Assembly: GCA_013002295.1 (NCBI GenBank)
Contig: JABDKI010000089.1
Span: 1 to 35,660, forward strand
Reading direction: 5' to 3'
Source of the DNA: Altererythrobacter sp.
GTDB lineage: Bacteria > Pseudomonadota > Alphaproteobacteria > Sphingomonadales > Sphingomonadaceae
Length of the DNA stretch: 35,660 nt
Shown in pieces: positions 1-10,570 of the stretch (the stretch's first letter is position 1; the number at the start of each line of letters is the position of its first letter). Position numbers and translations under genes: made by a program. Under the pieces are notes generated by a model that saw nothing but the letters and a program-made list of their open reading frames with translations, was not told the DNA's origin and made no database searches.

Positions 1-93
1 GGTTTCAAGAGTTTGAACGAAATGTTTGATGCGCTGGACAATTTCAAGGTCGAGCGTCGCGAAAACCAGGTTTACGTGAAGCGACTTCACTAA
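1..93 (+). CDS. C-terminal end of a CDS, probably NYN-domain protein with OST-HTH/LOTUS-like tail (partial)
   Basis: Frame 1 reads GFKSLNEMFDALDNFKVERRENQVYVKRLH* and stops at 93; it resembles OST-HTH C-termini of NYN/LabA-like proteins. The 5' end lies outside the window. Confidence 0.5.
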   Translation, partial: GFKSLNEMFDALDNFKVERRENQVYVKRLH

Positions 94-107
94 CGCCGTT
101 GCCAGCA

Positions 108-145
108 ATAAAAAACGGCGCAGCTCCCATGCAGGAACCGCGCCG
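108..145 (-). terminator. Rho-independent terminator downstream of the 170..1558 CDS
   Basis: On the minus strand: CGGCGC-GGTTCC-loop-GGGAGC-T-GCGCCG followed by TTTTTT. Confidence 0.7.
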
Positions 146-169
146 CGTCATGTTTCGACTTGAGCAGGC

Positions 170-1558
170 TTAGCTGGTCGGAGCTTCTGCCTGCGCCACA
201 GCCGGAGTTGCCGGCTCTACTGCCGGAGCAGGAACCGGAGCAGCAGCCGCTGCCTTCTCACTCACATAGGCCGTCCAAAGTTTTGCGATCGGCAAGCGAT
301 TGCCGCCAACCTGAGCAAACGATGCGCTGGCAGCGTCAAACTTGCCTTGCTCAAGCTGAGCGATACCAAGCCGGGTCAGAACTTCATCACGATCCGAACC
401 AGGCATTTCGGAAGCTTTGGAATAGAATTCCTCAGCCTTGGCATATTCACTGTAGCTCAGGAATGCATCACCCGCTGCAACAACAGTACGAACGCCAGCG
501 CCGGCACCGCGTGCGTCATTTTCTAATGCCGGGAGATCTGCTTCATCAGCCGCAATCCGGCTGTTTGCAGTACTTAGCGAATCCGAGAGGTAAATATCAT
601 CGCGGCTGACGATGCCTGAGGCGTATCCCTGCTCGATAACGCTTTTGACCTCATTCGGTAGGCGGCGCGCATCGGCGGCTTCGACGTAGTCGATGTATTC
701 GTATTTCTCTCTCAATGCGCCGACGCGGTTGGACAGACGCATCAAGTCGAGCATCTGACCACCATCGTAAGAATTGAGGTTCCGCGCGATGTTGATCGCG
801 TCACGCCAGTTGGTTTCGCTCGGATAGGCCGCGATCCAGATCGACGCGAAGTCATATACCTGCGGTACAACTTCGTTGTTGTATGCCACACTCAGACCGC
901 GGCGATACCATGCTTCATCGACACTCTGACCGGCTGCCTTGCGGCTTTCGATAGCAGTCGAGAGATAGTTCAAGCCCTCAGGAATGCGGTTTTCGGATAT
1001 GAAGCTTTCTGCCATCGCGATCTGCATGTCAGCGACCGAGACAGTATCTGTGGTAAAACCGGCGTCGATTGCCGCCTGAAGAAAGGCCCTCGATCCGGGA
1101 TAATCACCACCGGCGTTCGACAATTGATAAGCGATAAAGTTGAAGCGACCGACATTCTCGGCCGTAACCTTCCCGCTTTGTAGCATCAAGCCCATGCCCT
1201 GCAGCTGGAGTGCCTGATCCCCGGTCTGTGCACCCGTGTTGTAAATCAGGCCGCCCAGCGCGTTTTTCTCGTCGCCGGACTGCGCGAGCGCAATAACAGC
1301 GGGAAACTGTCCAACAACCGTCGCTGCAGAGCCGTCATTGGCATTCACAACAGTCTGTAGCGGTGTAAAAGCTTCAATGAACTCTTTCGAGTATTCAGCT
1401 TTTGGCTCTTTGTTTTTCTTTTTGCGGTCACGCTGCGCATGCGCCGGATCAGAAATGACTCCGCTCAGCATCGCGGTCCCGGTCAGCAGCGCCACTGCCA
1501 AAACGATTGACGACCCCGGCTTCTTGCGAGCGCGCGAAGGTGAAACGAAAAGACGCAT
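170..1558 (-). CDS. Secreted repeat-containing hypothetical protein (TPR-like)
   Basis: Long ORF. The start at 1558 (MRLFVSPSRARKK...) has an AGGAG-type SD and a signal peptide ending near AHAQ. Alpha-helical repeat-like content. Confidence 0.7.
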   Translation of the reverse strand: MRLFVSPSRARKKPGSSIVLAVALLTGTAMLSGVISDPAHAQRDRKKKNKEPKAEYSKEFIEAFTPLQTVVNANDGSAATVVGQFPAVIALAQSGDEKNALGGLIYNTGAQTGDQALQLQGMGLMLQSGKVTAENVGRFNFIAYQLSNAGGDYPGSRAFLQAAIDAGFTTDTVSVADMQIAMAESFISENRIPEGLNYLSTAIESRKAAGQSVDEAWYRRGLSVAYNNEVVPQVYDFASIWIAAYPSETNWRDAINIARNLNSYDGGQMLDLMRLSNRVGALREKYEYIDYVEAADARRLPNEVKSVIEQGYASGIVSRDDIYLSDSLSTANSRIAADEADLPALENDARGAGAGVRTVVAAGDAFLSYSEYAKAEEFYSKASEMPGSDRDEVLTRLGIAQLEQGKFDAASASFAQVGGNRLPIAKLWTAYVSEKAAAAAPVPAPAVEPATPAVAQAEAPTS

Positions 1559-1860
1559 GAAATTTACTCCTGAAACAAATGAAATACCGCGGATTTCCCA
1601 CGTGTAAAACACATCACGCAGCAACCAATGGCCTGCTCTGGCGTATTTTGCAATTCTTCCTATGCGAGCCATGCTGAACGAGCTTTGAATGACGTTGAAA
1701 GCGAGCGTTTTCGAGTCCACTGGCGCGCGTCGCCCTATGTGTGGAAAAAGCCTTCTTTATACCGCATTTGTTGCTCCAGAAACTGGCGGAAAACTGCCGG
1801 AGAGCCTACATTCTAGGCTCATAGACCGCTGGACATCAACCGAGCTAGAACGGACACGCT

Positions 1861-4698
1861 TTGAGCGACGAAACCGATACAATTCCCGCACCGCATCCAT
1901 TAGGTGAGTTTGAACGCGTCGACATCGTTGACGAGATGAAAACGAGCTATCTCGATTATGCAATGAGCGTGATCGTGAGCCGCGCCCTGCCCGATGTGCG
2001 CGATGGCTTGAAACCGGTTCACCGCCGCATCCTTTTCGCCTGCAAAGAAGGGGGATTTGTAGCCGGGCGGCCCTATCGCAAAAGCGCCAAGATCGTTGGT
2101 GACGTGATGGGTAACTATCACCCACACGGAGACTCTGCGATTTACGATGCCCTCGCCCGGATGACGCAGGACTGGTCGCTGCGTGTCCCATTGATGGATG
2201 GTCAGGGTAACTTCGGTTCAATGGACCCCGATCCCCCTGCCAGCATGCGCTATACCGAAGCGCGTTTGGCGCGGGTGGCCAACACGCTGCTTGACGATCT
2301 GGATAAAGATACGGTCAATTTCTCGGACAACTACGATGGTTCATTGAAGGAACCACAGGTTCTCCCTGCTCGCTTCCCAAATCTGCTGGTCAATGGCGCA
2401 GGGGGAATCGCGGTCGGCATGGCGACCAATGTGCCGCCCCACAATCTGGGCGAAGTAATCGATGGTTGTTTCGCCTTTCTCGACAATCCGGCGATTACAT
2501 CGGAAGAGCTAATCGAATACATTCCGGGGCCGGATTTCCCCACAGCACCACTAATACTTGGCCAATCTGGCGCCAGATCGGCCTATACAACAGGACGCGG
2601 ATCAATCTTGATGCGTGCACGGCACGAGATTGAAACCGGCCGCAATGACAAGCAGTCTATCGTCTTGACCTCGATACCTTATCAGGTTGGCAAGTCGGGC
2701 TTGGTTGAGAAGATTGCTGATGCTGCGAAAGAAAAACGCATCGAAGGCATATCGGACATTCGCGATGAAAGTTCTCGCGAAGGTGTGCGCGTCGTTGTCG
2801 ATTTGAAGCGTGACGCATCTCCGGAAGTCGTGCTCAATCAAATCTGGCGCTTCACGCCAGCTCAATCGAGCTTCCCTGCCAATATGCTCGCAATTCGTGG
2901 CGGACGTCCTGAAACGCTAGCCCTGCGCGACATAATCCAGGCCTTCATATCCTTCCGTGAAGAAGTGATAACTCGCCGGACAAAATACGAACTCAACAAA
3001 GCCCGTGAACGCGCGCACACCTTGCTTGGTCTGGTCGTTGCGGTTTCCAATCTGGATGAAGTTGTCGCGATAATTCGCGGCGCGCCAAATCCTGCGACCG
3101 CACGCGAACGCCTGCTGGCCAAGGAATGGCCGATCGGTGACATCGCGCAATACATCCGCCTGATCGAGGCGATTGAGCCCACTGCCGATCAAGAGGATGG
3201 GACTTACAATCTTTCGGAACGTCAGGTGAAGGCGATCCTGGACCTACGCTTGCACCGTCTCACCGCGCTGGGCCGTGATGAAATTGGCGAAGAGCTCAAA
3301 GAACTTTCTATTGCCATTGAAGAGTATCTCTCGATCCTTGCGGACCGCGTAAAGCTGTATGGTGTATTGCGCGAGGAACTTGAGGAAATCCACAGTACCT
3401 ATGCCACGCCTCGCGTGTCGGAAATTGCGCCTGCTTGGGATGGTCTTGAAGATGAAGACCTGATCGAGCGCGACGAGATGGTCGTGACTGTCACACATAG
3501 TGGCTACATCAAGCGTACACCGCTCGACACGTTCCGCGCGCAAGGCCGCGGCGGTAAGGGTCGCAGTGGAATGGCGACGAAGGACGAAGATGCAGTTGTC
3601 GAGATGTTCGTCACCAGCACGCACAATCCTGTGCTATTTTTCACCAACACTGGCCGTGTGTATCGTCTGAAGGTGTGGAAGCTGCCTGAGGGCGGACCAC
3701 AGACCAAGGGTCGCCCCATGGTCAACCTTCTACCTCTGGGCGAGGATGAGCGCGTTACCAATGTGCTGCCGCTGCCAGAAGATGAAAGCGAGTGGGACAA
3801 GCTCAACATTGTTTTCGCTACTGAGCAAGGAATGGTACGGCGCAACTCGATGGACGCTTTCACCAATGTTCCGTCCAACGGTAAATATGCGATGGGGTTT
3901 GTCGAGGGCAGCAACGACCGTTTGATCGGGGTCGAATTGCTGACTGAAGACCAGGAGATCTTCCTCGCATCCAATTCTGGCAAGGCAATCCGCTTTTCCG
4001 CCACTGACGCTCGTGAGACAAAGAGCCGCACAGGCATCGGGGTGCGCGGCATGAAGCTGAAGGATGGTCAGAAAGTTGTATCAATGGCGGTGCTGGATGC
4101 GGGTGAGCGCGACACTGAAGTGCGAGATGCTTACTTGCGAGCAGCAGCGTGGAAGAACAACGATGCCGAGCCTACACTCGACGGGGAAAAAATCGCGGAA
4201 ATGGCCGAGAATGAAGAGTTCATTCTTACGCTAACTTCGCGTGGATACGGCAAGATCTCGTCCGCTTACGAATATCGCACAATTGGGCGCGGCGGTATGG
4301 GCCTGACCAATATTGGTGAACCCTCTGACAAGGAGCGCAACGGCTCTGTTGTCGCAAGTTTCCCGGTCAAGCACGGCTCTCAGCTCATGCTGGTCACTGA
4401 TCAAGCCAAGCTGATCCGCTTGCCGGTCGAGTTGCGCCACATGGTAGAGGGCGGATTTGAAAACCACTCCGGTTACTCGATCTCGGGCCGTAGTTCTTCG
4501 GGAGTGCGCATCTTCAATGTTTCGAAGGACGAACAGATCGTTGGTGCAGCGCTGATAGATGAGACCGAAGAGCCTGAGAACGAGGCTGAAGACACTATCG
4601 TCGAGGAAATGGTCGAACGGCGCGGCGGCGGTGATGAAACAACGCCTCCAACCACTCTGCATTCGGATAAGAATATCGAGGGCGACAGCGAAGAATGA
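1861..4698 (+). CDS. gyrA: DNA gyrase subunit A
   Basis: [27 protein letters not shown], the [10 protein letters not shown] region, MRYTEARL and a GyrA-box-like QGRGGKG motif; TTG start. Confidence 0.97.
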   Translation: MSDETDTIPAPHPLGEFERVDIVDEMKTSYLDYAMSVIVSRALPDVRDGLKPVHRRILFACKEGGFVAGRPYRKSAKIVGDVMGNYHPHGDSAIYDALARMTQDWSLRVPLMDGQGNFGSMDPDPPASMRYTEARLARVANTLLDDLDKDTVNFSDNYDGSLKEPQVLPARFPNLLVNGAGGIAVGMATNVPPHNLGEVIDGCFAFLDNPAITSEELIEYIPGPDFPTAPLILGQSGARSAYTTGRGSILMRARHEIETGRNDKQSIVLTSIPYQVGKSGLVEKIADAAKEKRIEGISDIRDESSREGVRVVVDLKRDASPEVVLNQIWRFTPAQSSFPANMLAIRGGRPETLALRDIIQAFISFREEVITRRTKYELNKARERAHTLLGLVVAVSNLDEVVAIIRGAPNPATARERLLAKEWPIGDIAQYIRLIEAIEPTADQEDGTYNLSERQVKAILDLRLHRLTALGRDEIGEELKELSIAIEEYLSILADRVKLYGVLREELEEIHSTYATPRVSEIAPAWDGLEDEDLIERDEMVVTVTHSGYIKRTPLDTFRAQGRGGKGRSGMATKDEDAVVEMFVTSTHNPVLFFTNTGRVYRLKVWKLPEGGPQTKGRPMVNLLPLGEDERVTNVLPLPEDESEWDKLNIVFATEQGMVRRNSMDAFTNVPSNGKYAMGFVEGSNDRLIGVELLTEDQEIFLASNSGKAIRFSATDARETKSRTGIGVRGMKLKDGQKVVSMAVLDAGERDTEVRDAYLRAAAWKNNDAEPTLDGEKIAEMAENEEFILTLTSRGYGKISSAYEYRTIGRGGMGLTNIGEPSDKERNGSVVASFPVKHGSQLMLVTDQAKLIRLPVELRHMVEGGFENHSGYSISGRSSSGVRIFNVSKDEQIVGAALIDETEEPENEAEDTIVEEMVERRGGGDETTPPTTLHSDKNIEGDSEE

Positions 4699-5537
4699 GT
4701 TTGACAGTTACTCCTTCAGGTCAATCATGCGGTGCGATTGTCACCGGGGTTGATCTGGCAGGAGAACTGCCGGCAGAACTTGTTGCCCACATTCGCGCCG
4801 CCTGGTTGCAACACAAAGTCCTCGCCTTTGCCGACCAACGCATGGACGATGACGCTCTCGAGCGCTTCACCTTGGCGATGGGCGGTTTCGGCGAAGACCC
4901 CTTTTTCGCACCGATTGAAGGGCGCAAGAACATCGCGGCCATCCTGCGCGAAGCCGACGAAACATCGCCGTTGTTCGCGGAAAACTGGCACAGCGATTGG
5001 AGTTTTCTGGCGCAACCACCTGCGGGCACATGTTTGCTCGCGATCGATATTCCTCCGACCGGAGGCGACACGTTATTCGCCAACCAGATCGCGGCGTTCG
5101 AAGCCCTAACCCCCGAACGACAGGATTTTCTGCGGGGTCTAACCGCCATCCATTCGGCTCAGCTCGCCTATGCGCCGAATGGTTCGTATGGCGAAAAGGA
5201 TTCCGGCCGAAGCATGGATATTCGGCCAGATGAAAGCGCTCGCGCAACGCAAACACACCCATTGGTTCAAAAACATCCGGAAACCGGCGAAGATGCGCTG
5301 TATTCCACACTTGGTTACATCATTGGAATTGAAGGAATGGATCAAACGGATGCGATCGCCCTTCTGTCAGAATTAGCCCAATGGCAGTCGCGCGATGAGT
5401 TCGTCTATCGACATCGGTGGGAGCCGGAGATGCTGGTCATGTGGGACAATCGCAGCGTGCTGCACAAAGCGACTGGCGGCTATGAAGGCCATCGGCGTGA
5501 ACTGCACCGCACGACGATTGCTGCCTACCCGGGCTGA
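4695..5537 (+). CDS. TauD/TfdA-family Fe(II)/2-oxoglutarate-dependent dioxygenase
   Basis: NWHSDWSF (HxD), PPTGGDTLFANQ, VMWDNRSVLHKA and HRTTI motifs; the ATG overlaps the gyrA stop (ATGA). Confidence 0.9.
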   Translation: MSLTVTPSGQSCGAIVTGVDLAGELPAELVAHIRAAWLQHKVLAFADQRMDDDALERFTLAMGGFGEDPFFAPIEGRKNIAAILREADETSPLFAENWHSDWSFLAQPPAGTCLLAIDIPPTGGDTLFANQIAAFEALTPERQDFLRGLTAIHSAQLAYAPNGSYGEKDSGRSMDIRPDESARATQTHPLVQKHPETGEDALYSTLGYIIGIEGMDQTDAIALLSELAQWQSRDEFVYRHRWEPEMLVMWDNRSVLHKATGGYEGHRRELHRTTIAAYPG

Positions 5538-6196
5538 GCGGTCTTCTCGTGCCCGGGATGCTCACCGCGAAGCGTTTGGACGACACCGGTTGCGATCATG
5601 AACTGTCCAGCGAAGTAAAGCGGCCAGATCAGGTAATGCGGCAGATCGCCCAGATCGAATGGGCCCAAGCGGCTGAAAATCAAAAAGTCCGAAATTACAA
5701 ATAGCACAGCGCCAATGCCGACACGGTAGCGCGGGAAACGGCTCATCCATGCGCACGCCGCCATGCCGCCAAGTGACAGCCCATAAAGCGCCACCATCAC
5801 ATCGCCACTCAATAGCCAACTGACCAGCGGGGTGCCCAGCAACAGCGCGACCGCCAACGCTTTCTGTGTGCCCACAGGATTGGCGCGCGGATTGCGCAAA
5901 TAAAGCCAGATCGCGATCACATGTGAGATGAAGAACAAGCCGCCGCCGAGAGCGAAATCAAACTCGATGCCCATGTCACCTAGCGCGCCGAACAACATCA
6001 CCCCGGCAAGGATCTGCGCATCCGGGCCAAAACCGCGGCGAATCGCATAGAATGCGAGACACGCCACGCCCATGCCTTTCAGCACGATTAGCCACACTTC
6101 GCCGATCGGATTGTCACGCAAGAAGTAATAGGCAACCGCCGCAATCACACTGGCAAGCAGCCATGGACGATGATCAATCAATGCGCGTTTTGGCAT
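5525..6196 (-). CDS. YhhN/TMEM86 (lysoplasmalogenase) family membrane protein
   Basis: Polytopic hydrophobic protein with GDMGIEFDFALGGGLFFISHVIAIWLY and SDFLIFSRLG motifs typical of YhhN. Start MPKRALID chosen at 6196. Confidence 0.8.
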   Translation of the reverse strand: MPKRALIDHRPWLLASVIAAVAYYFLRDNPIGEVWLIVLKGMGVACLAFYAIRRGFGPDAQILAGVMLFGALGDMGIEFDFALGGGLFFISHVIAIWLYLRNPRANPVGTQKALAVALLLGTPLVSWLLSGDVMVALYGLSLGGMAACAWMSRFPRYRVGIGAVLFVISDFLIFSRLGPFDLGDLPHYLIWPLYFAGQFMIATGVVQTLRGEHPGHEKTAQPG

Positions 6197-6264
6197 GCAA
6201 ACTCCCCTTGCCATCACTGCTAGGACTTGATGGGGTGCCACTGCAAGCCTAACTGCGCGACACA

Positions 6265-7632
6265 ATGACTCACGATGTGCACATTATTGGTGGCGGCCTA
6301 GCGGGAAGCGAAGCGGCCTGGCAGCTTGCGAAGCGCGGTTTCAAGGTACGTCTGTCAGAGATGCGCGGGTCGGGAGAGATGACACCGGCGCACCAGACCG
6401 ATGGCCTGGCTGAGCTTGTCTGCTCCAACAGTTTCCGCTCCGATGATGACGCTAAGAATGCCGTTGGCCTGCTGCATCACGAAATGCGGGAGCTAGACTC
6501 AATCATCATGCAAGCGGGGGAAATGGCTCGGGTCCCTGCAGGTAGTGCGATGGCCGTCGACCGCGATGTCTTCAGCGATGAAGTGACGCGCCTTCTGACT
6601 GAGCATCCGAACATCGAGATCGTTCGCGAGCGCGTGGACACTCTGCCCGATGGCGGCATGACCATTGTTTCAACCGGACCGTTGACTGCGCAAACGCTCG
6701 CTCAGAATATCGTGAAAGCCACCGGGCAAGAGCGCCTGGCGTTCTTCGATGCCATTGCACCGATTATTCATCGCGACAGCATTGATATGTCCAAATGCTG
6801 GATCCAGAGCCGCTGGAACAAGCGAACCGAAGCCAGCAATGAAAGTGGCGATTACATCAATTGCCCGATGACGAAGGAGCAATACCTCGCTTTCCATCAG
6901 GGTTTGGTCGAAGGCGAAAAGACCGAATTTCGCGAGTGGGAGAAGGACACGCCCTATTTCGAAGGCTGCATGCCGATCGAAGTCATGGCTGAGCGTGGGG
7001 TTGAAACGCTTCGCTATGGCCCAATGAAAGGGGTCGGCCTCGACAATCCTTACGACACCAATGAAGAGCACCCGCAAGGCCGCTGGCCTTATGCGGTGGT
7101 ACAGCTGCGTCAGGACAACAAACTTGGTACGCTATGGAATATGGTCGGCTTTCAGACGAAGCTCAAATATGGAGCGCAGATCGAACTGTTCCGCACCATC
7201 CCCGGGCTGGAGAACGCTGAATTTGCGAGGCTTGGCGGGCTGCATCGCAACACATTCCTGAACTCGCCACTCGTGCTTGATCGACAGCTACGACTCCGCG
7301 AAGCGCCCCATATCCGCTTTGCCGGACAGGTCACTGGCTGCGAAGGCTATGTAGAAAGCTCAGCTGTGGGACTGATTGCGGGCATAATGACAGCTTGCGA
7401 GCTTTCCGGACGCCAGTGGAACGCCCTGCCCGCCACAACTGCCATGGGCGCGCTGCTCGGCCATATAACTGGCGATGCAGAGGCAGAGACGTTCCAGCCC
7501 ATGAATGTGAATTTCGGCCTGTTTCCCCCACTCCATGATGTGAAGAAGAAGCAGCGCAAAGAAGCCTATACCTCGCGGGCCAAGGCGGACATGGCCGATT
7601 GGATCAGGTCAAACGAAGCTGTGCCGGCTTAG
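6265..7632 (+). CDS. trmFO: Methylenetetrahydrofolate--tRNA-(uracil-5-)-methyltransferase TrmFO
   Basis: N-terminal [21 protein letters not shown] plus [30 protein letters not shown] and [11 protein letters not shown]. Confidence 0.96.
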   Translation: MTHDVHIIGGGLAGSEAAWQLAKRGFKVRLSEMRGSGEMTPAHQTDGLAELVCSNSFRSDDDAKNAVGLLHHEMRELDSIIMQAGEMARVPAGSAMAVDRDVFSDEVTRLLTEHPNIEIVRERVDTLPDGGMTIVSTGPLTAQTLAQNIVKATGQERLAFFDAIAPIIHRDSIDMSKCWIQSRWNKRTEASNESGDYINCPMTKEQYLAFHQGLVEGEKTEFREWEKDTPYFEGCMPIEVMAERGVETLRYGPMKGVGLDNPYDTNEEHPQGRWPYAVVQLRQDNKLGTLWNMVGFQTKLKYGAQIELFRTIPGLENAEFARLGGLHRNTFLNSPLVLDRQLRLREAPHIRFAGQVTGCEGYVESSAVGLIAGIMTACELSGRQWNALPATTAMGALLGHITGDAEAETFQPMNVNFGLFPPLHDVKKKQRKEAYTSRAKADMADWIRSNEAVPA

Positions 7633-7635
7633 CAC

Positions 7636-8100
7636 TTAGCAACGGCATGACGTCCGCCTGACACTGCGTTTTGGCGCGGTTGTCGCAAATTCTTTTGTCG
7701 TCAGTTTACCGTCCCCATCCGCATCGGCCCCGTCAAATTTCTCTGCAGTAGTGACAGCCCATTCTTCGAAGGTGAGTAAATTGTTGCCATCCACATCCAG
7801 TTTGCGAAAGCCCTCGCTGCGGGTGGACAGCATTTCATTGCGAGAAATGCGCCAGTCCCGATTGCGATCATAACGAAAGAAGCGTCGCTGCTCTCTCGCA
7901 AGCTCACTGGCTTCTGGCGGTGTCGGCCCTGTCATCTCGCCTGGAATTGATATGGGCAATTCAGCGGGCTTCTGAGACTCTTCTTTAGGTTTCGGAAGCG
8001 GCGGAGCGTAAATCTCCACTGCAGCTTTACCTTACCACCAGTAAAGACCAATGGTCGACATCACTAAACCAAGTACCAAGCCCAATATCACGCGACTCAT
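7636..8100 (-). pseudogene. EF-hand domain protein; ORF interrupted by in-frame TAA at 8032-8034 (or translated from GTG at 8019)
   Basis: Three EF-hand loops (DRNRDWRISRNE, DVDGNNLLTFEE, DADGDGKLTTKE). In-frame upstream codons give the TM anchor MSRVILGLVLGLVMSTIGLYWW, then TAA, then GKAAVEIYAPPLPKP. Confidence 0.6.
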
Positions 8101-8137
8101 TACTTCCTACTATTCAATAATAGGAGGCTAAACTAAA

Positions 8138-8797
8138 CTACCTCCCAATTAAACCCGCGCGTAAGGCAGTCAGTATTGCTCCCCTGCCATCCATCAGCGG
8201 ACATCCGCCGCGCCTGATAGAACGCCGGGAAAGTGCGGTTAGCACTGCTAGCGCTCTAGGAATTGGCGCGGCCGAAGTATTCACGTCCAACTTGGTCCTG
8301 GCCTGTTCAAGTATCAGCTCTCGCTCAGACCGGTCAGAAACATGCGCGGCCGTATCCGCCAGCGCCCATAGAGAACCTGCATCACATGCCTGTTTAGCGG
8401 GGCCTTCGTGCCCGCAACCCAGAGCCTGAGCCAAGGGCATGGCGCGACCGTGGACAAACCCTTCCAAAACACTGGATGTGAGATCTTCTGCTACCAGAAA
8501 GACCTCCCAGGCATCAGCCAAGGGTTGAAGCTGATGCGCGCCCTCTTCCCAGCTAGCCCCGATCGCGTCCAACACAACGTCACCTGCCGGGCGATCCTCA
8601 GCCGAAGACTTCAGCATGTCGCGCCACCAGGCGATCCGCATCTGCCCCAGCATTGGCTCGCTAGAGTTCGCGACAATCTGTCCCAAACGGCGATCTAAGG
8701 CAAAGAACGAGGCGAGCCTTAGCCGAATGTCTGGCTTGGCATAGTTCAGCGCCACACGTTCAGCGTCACCAATTTCGGCTTCAAGGTCGCTTGTCAT
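8138..8797 (-). CDS. Squalene/phytoene synthase-family protein (NDUFAF6-like)
   Basis: RLASFFALDRRLGQIVANSSEPMLGQMRIAWWRDML signature; start MTSDLEAE at 8797 (the ORF could extend to 8833). Confidence 0.7.
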   Translation of the reverse strand: MTSDLEAEIGDAERVALNYAKPDIRLRLASFFALDRRLGQIVANSSEPMLGQMRIAWWRDMLKSSAEDRPAGDVVLDAIGASWEEGAHQLQPLADAWEVFLVAEDLTSSVLEGFVHGRAMPLAQALGCGHEGPAKQACDAGSLWALADTAAHVSDRSERELILEQARTKLDVNTSAAPIPRALAVLTALSRRSIRRGGCPLMDGRGAILTALRAGLIGR

Positions 8798-8987
8798 GGG
8801 CAGCCCTAGTGCCGGAGCCGCGTGACGTGTCAACCTTTGAACTGCCCGGAAACTGCGGATCTGGGACGAAAATGCACCGGATTCAGTAGCCTCTCGTTAA
8901 CCACACAAGTGAACGATCCGAATACCTAGTGTGCGCTAGAGGCCATCCAATGCAGCCAATTCTGGTTCTGCGAAAGGAATAGATGCC

Positions 8988-10568
8988 ATGGGTGTGTTGA
9001 AGAAATTCAGCCGGAAACTGCGCCGCAGCAAAAGCGGCAATGCCGCGATTCTCGTCGCGTTGGGTATGCCTGCCTTGATGGGCGGTGCAGGCTTGGCCGT
9101 GGACACGGCGCAATGGTATTTGTGGGAACGTGAATTGCAATTTGCAGCTGATCAGGCAGCCTTGGCCGGTGCATGGGCTCGCGGCAATGGCGATACCAGC
9201 ACAACTTATGTCACCCGCGCCGACCAAGAATTCTCCGACAATTTGTCAATCATCGCAGACAACGGCGCAACCCATTCAGCCACGTTGGCCGACTATGACT
9301 CAGGTACACAGAATAGCGTGCTCGTCAGCGCAGAAGTGATTGCTAACCTTCCTTTCGCAAGCTTTGTAATGGGACGTAGCGCGACCATCCGCGTAAACGC
9401 GCAAGCAATTTGGCAGACGACAGATGCGTACACTGCGTGCCTGATGTCGCTTCACCCAAGTGCAGTGCGTGCAATGTGGTTTAATGGTGGTCCGACTGTC
9501 GATGCTGCTTGTGGCGTTGCTTCAATGTCAACCGCTTCAAACTCAATCACCACTAACGGCAGCAGCGGCCCACAGAACATCAATACTGTTGCATCTGCGG
9601 GGGGGATCAGTGACGGCGCAGGGATGTTCACAAATGCTAGCCAAATCGAAAACTTTGATGGCTTGATCGACCCGTATGAAAGCTTAACTCCACCAGACAA
9701 CCCCACCCCGCGTTCGCTGTCATGCGCGCCCTCAAGCGGAACATGGACCGCTGACGACACGACAACCATAACTGTAACTTACAACTACTATCGCGGTAGA
9801 AATGCAGTTCAGGCTGAGCGCGACGGGGCAATTACGTATGTTGACGCAAAGGCAAGCACTACATCAAGTACGAGTTCCGTCGGTGTTACTTACACGTCGT
9901 CTCCGGTTAACGGAACTTCTGTAAACAATAGTGGCATATATCAAATTGCTGGTAGTGGCCCCGACAAGATATTCGAAGAAGCGATTGAAACTACCACAGT
10001 TACCTACTCAAATGTTGTTGCAGCGTTGGCGGCCGGTAACTGGGCGTATCCAGGAACTTACTCAAGTTTTACCGTTGGTTGTGACACCACCCTTTACAGC
10101 GGAGTTTATGTAATTGACGGCGGTGTACTGAAACTCAACGCCGGTAACGAGCTATCTGGAACCGGGGTGATGTTTGTTTTAAAGGACGGCGCCCAGGTTG
10201 ATATCAATGGTGGCGCTGATGTCTATCTCACGCCGATGACCGCATTGGAATTGATTGCACTTGGCGTGGCAGCTGACGACGCAGCTCTAATCGAAGGCAT
10301 GCTAATCTTCGAACATCCGGATTCGCCGGGTCATAAAGGCAGCACACTAAATGGCGGCGCCAATTTCGACCTCAATGGTGTTGTCTACATGCCTAATAGT
10401 GAAATTCTGCTGTCTGGTGCGATGACAGCGTCCGCCAACTGCCTTATGATCATGTCGTCGAAGCTTCAGATTGGTGGCACGGCCAACCTCACAACGCTTT
10501 GCCCCCCGGGCGAAACACACAGCACAATCGTCGGCAACGGTGGCACGCGCGTAAGGCTGGTGGGATAG
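8988..10568 (+). CDS. TadG-like pilus assembly protein with long beta-rich C-terminal region
   Basis: N-terminal SGNAAILVALGMPALMGGAGLAVDTAQWYLWERELQFAADQAALAGA is the TadG/TadE-like N-terminal domain. The C-terminus is rich in G, N, T and S with short beta-type repeats. Confidence 0.8.
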   Translation: MGVLKKFSRKLRRSKSGNAAILVALGMPALMGGAGLAVDTAQWYLWERELQFAADQAALAGAWARGNGDTSTTYVTRADQEFSDNLSIIADNGATHSATLADYDSGTQNSVLVSAEVIANLPFASFVMGRSATIRVNAQAIWQTTDAYTACLMSLHPSAVRAMWFNGGPTVDAACGVASMSTASNSITTNGSSGPQNINTVASAGGISDGAGMFTNASQIENFDGLIDPYESLTPPDNPTPRSLSCAPSSGTWTADDTTTITVTYNYYRGRNAVQAERDGAITYVDAKASTTSSTSSVGVTYTSSPVNGTSVNNSGIYQIAGSGPDKIFEEAIETTTVTYSNVVAALAAGNWAYPGTYSSFTVGCDTTLYSGVYVIDGGVLKLNAGNELSGTGVMFVLKDGAQVDINGGADVYLTPMTALELIALGVAADDAALIEGMLIFEHPDSPGHKGSTLNGGANFDLNGVVYMPNSEILLSGAMTASANCLMIMSSKLQIGGTANLTTLCPPGETHSTIVGNGGTRVRLVG

Positions 10569-10570
10569 AC

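Noticed and set aside
160-609. Plus-strand ORF of 149 aa
   Set aside because: Lies antisense to the better-supported exported protein CDS (with SD, signal peptide and terminator); Pro/Gln/His-rich composition is typical of a shadow frame.
1757-2221. Minus-strand ORFs overlapping gyrA (also 3504-4052, 4231-4662 and others)
   Set aside because: Antisense shadow ORFs within highly conserved coding sequence; no SD or family motif.
8897-8902. TTAACC half-site resembling a CtrA motif upstream of the TadG-like gene
   Set aside because: Only a single half-site without the second TTAA at proper spacing; too short to support.
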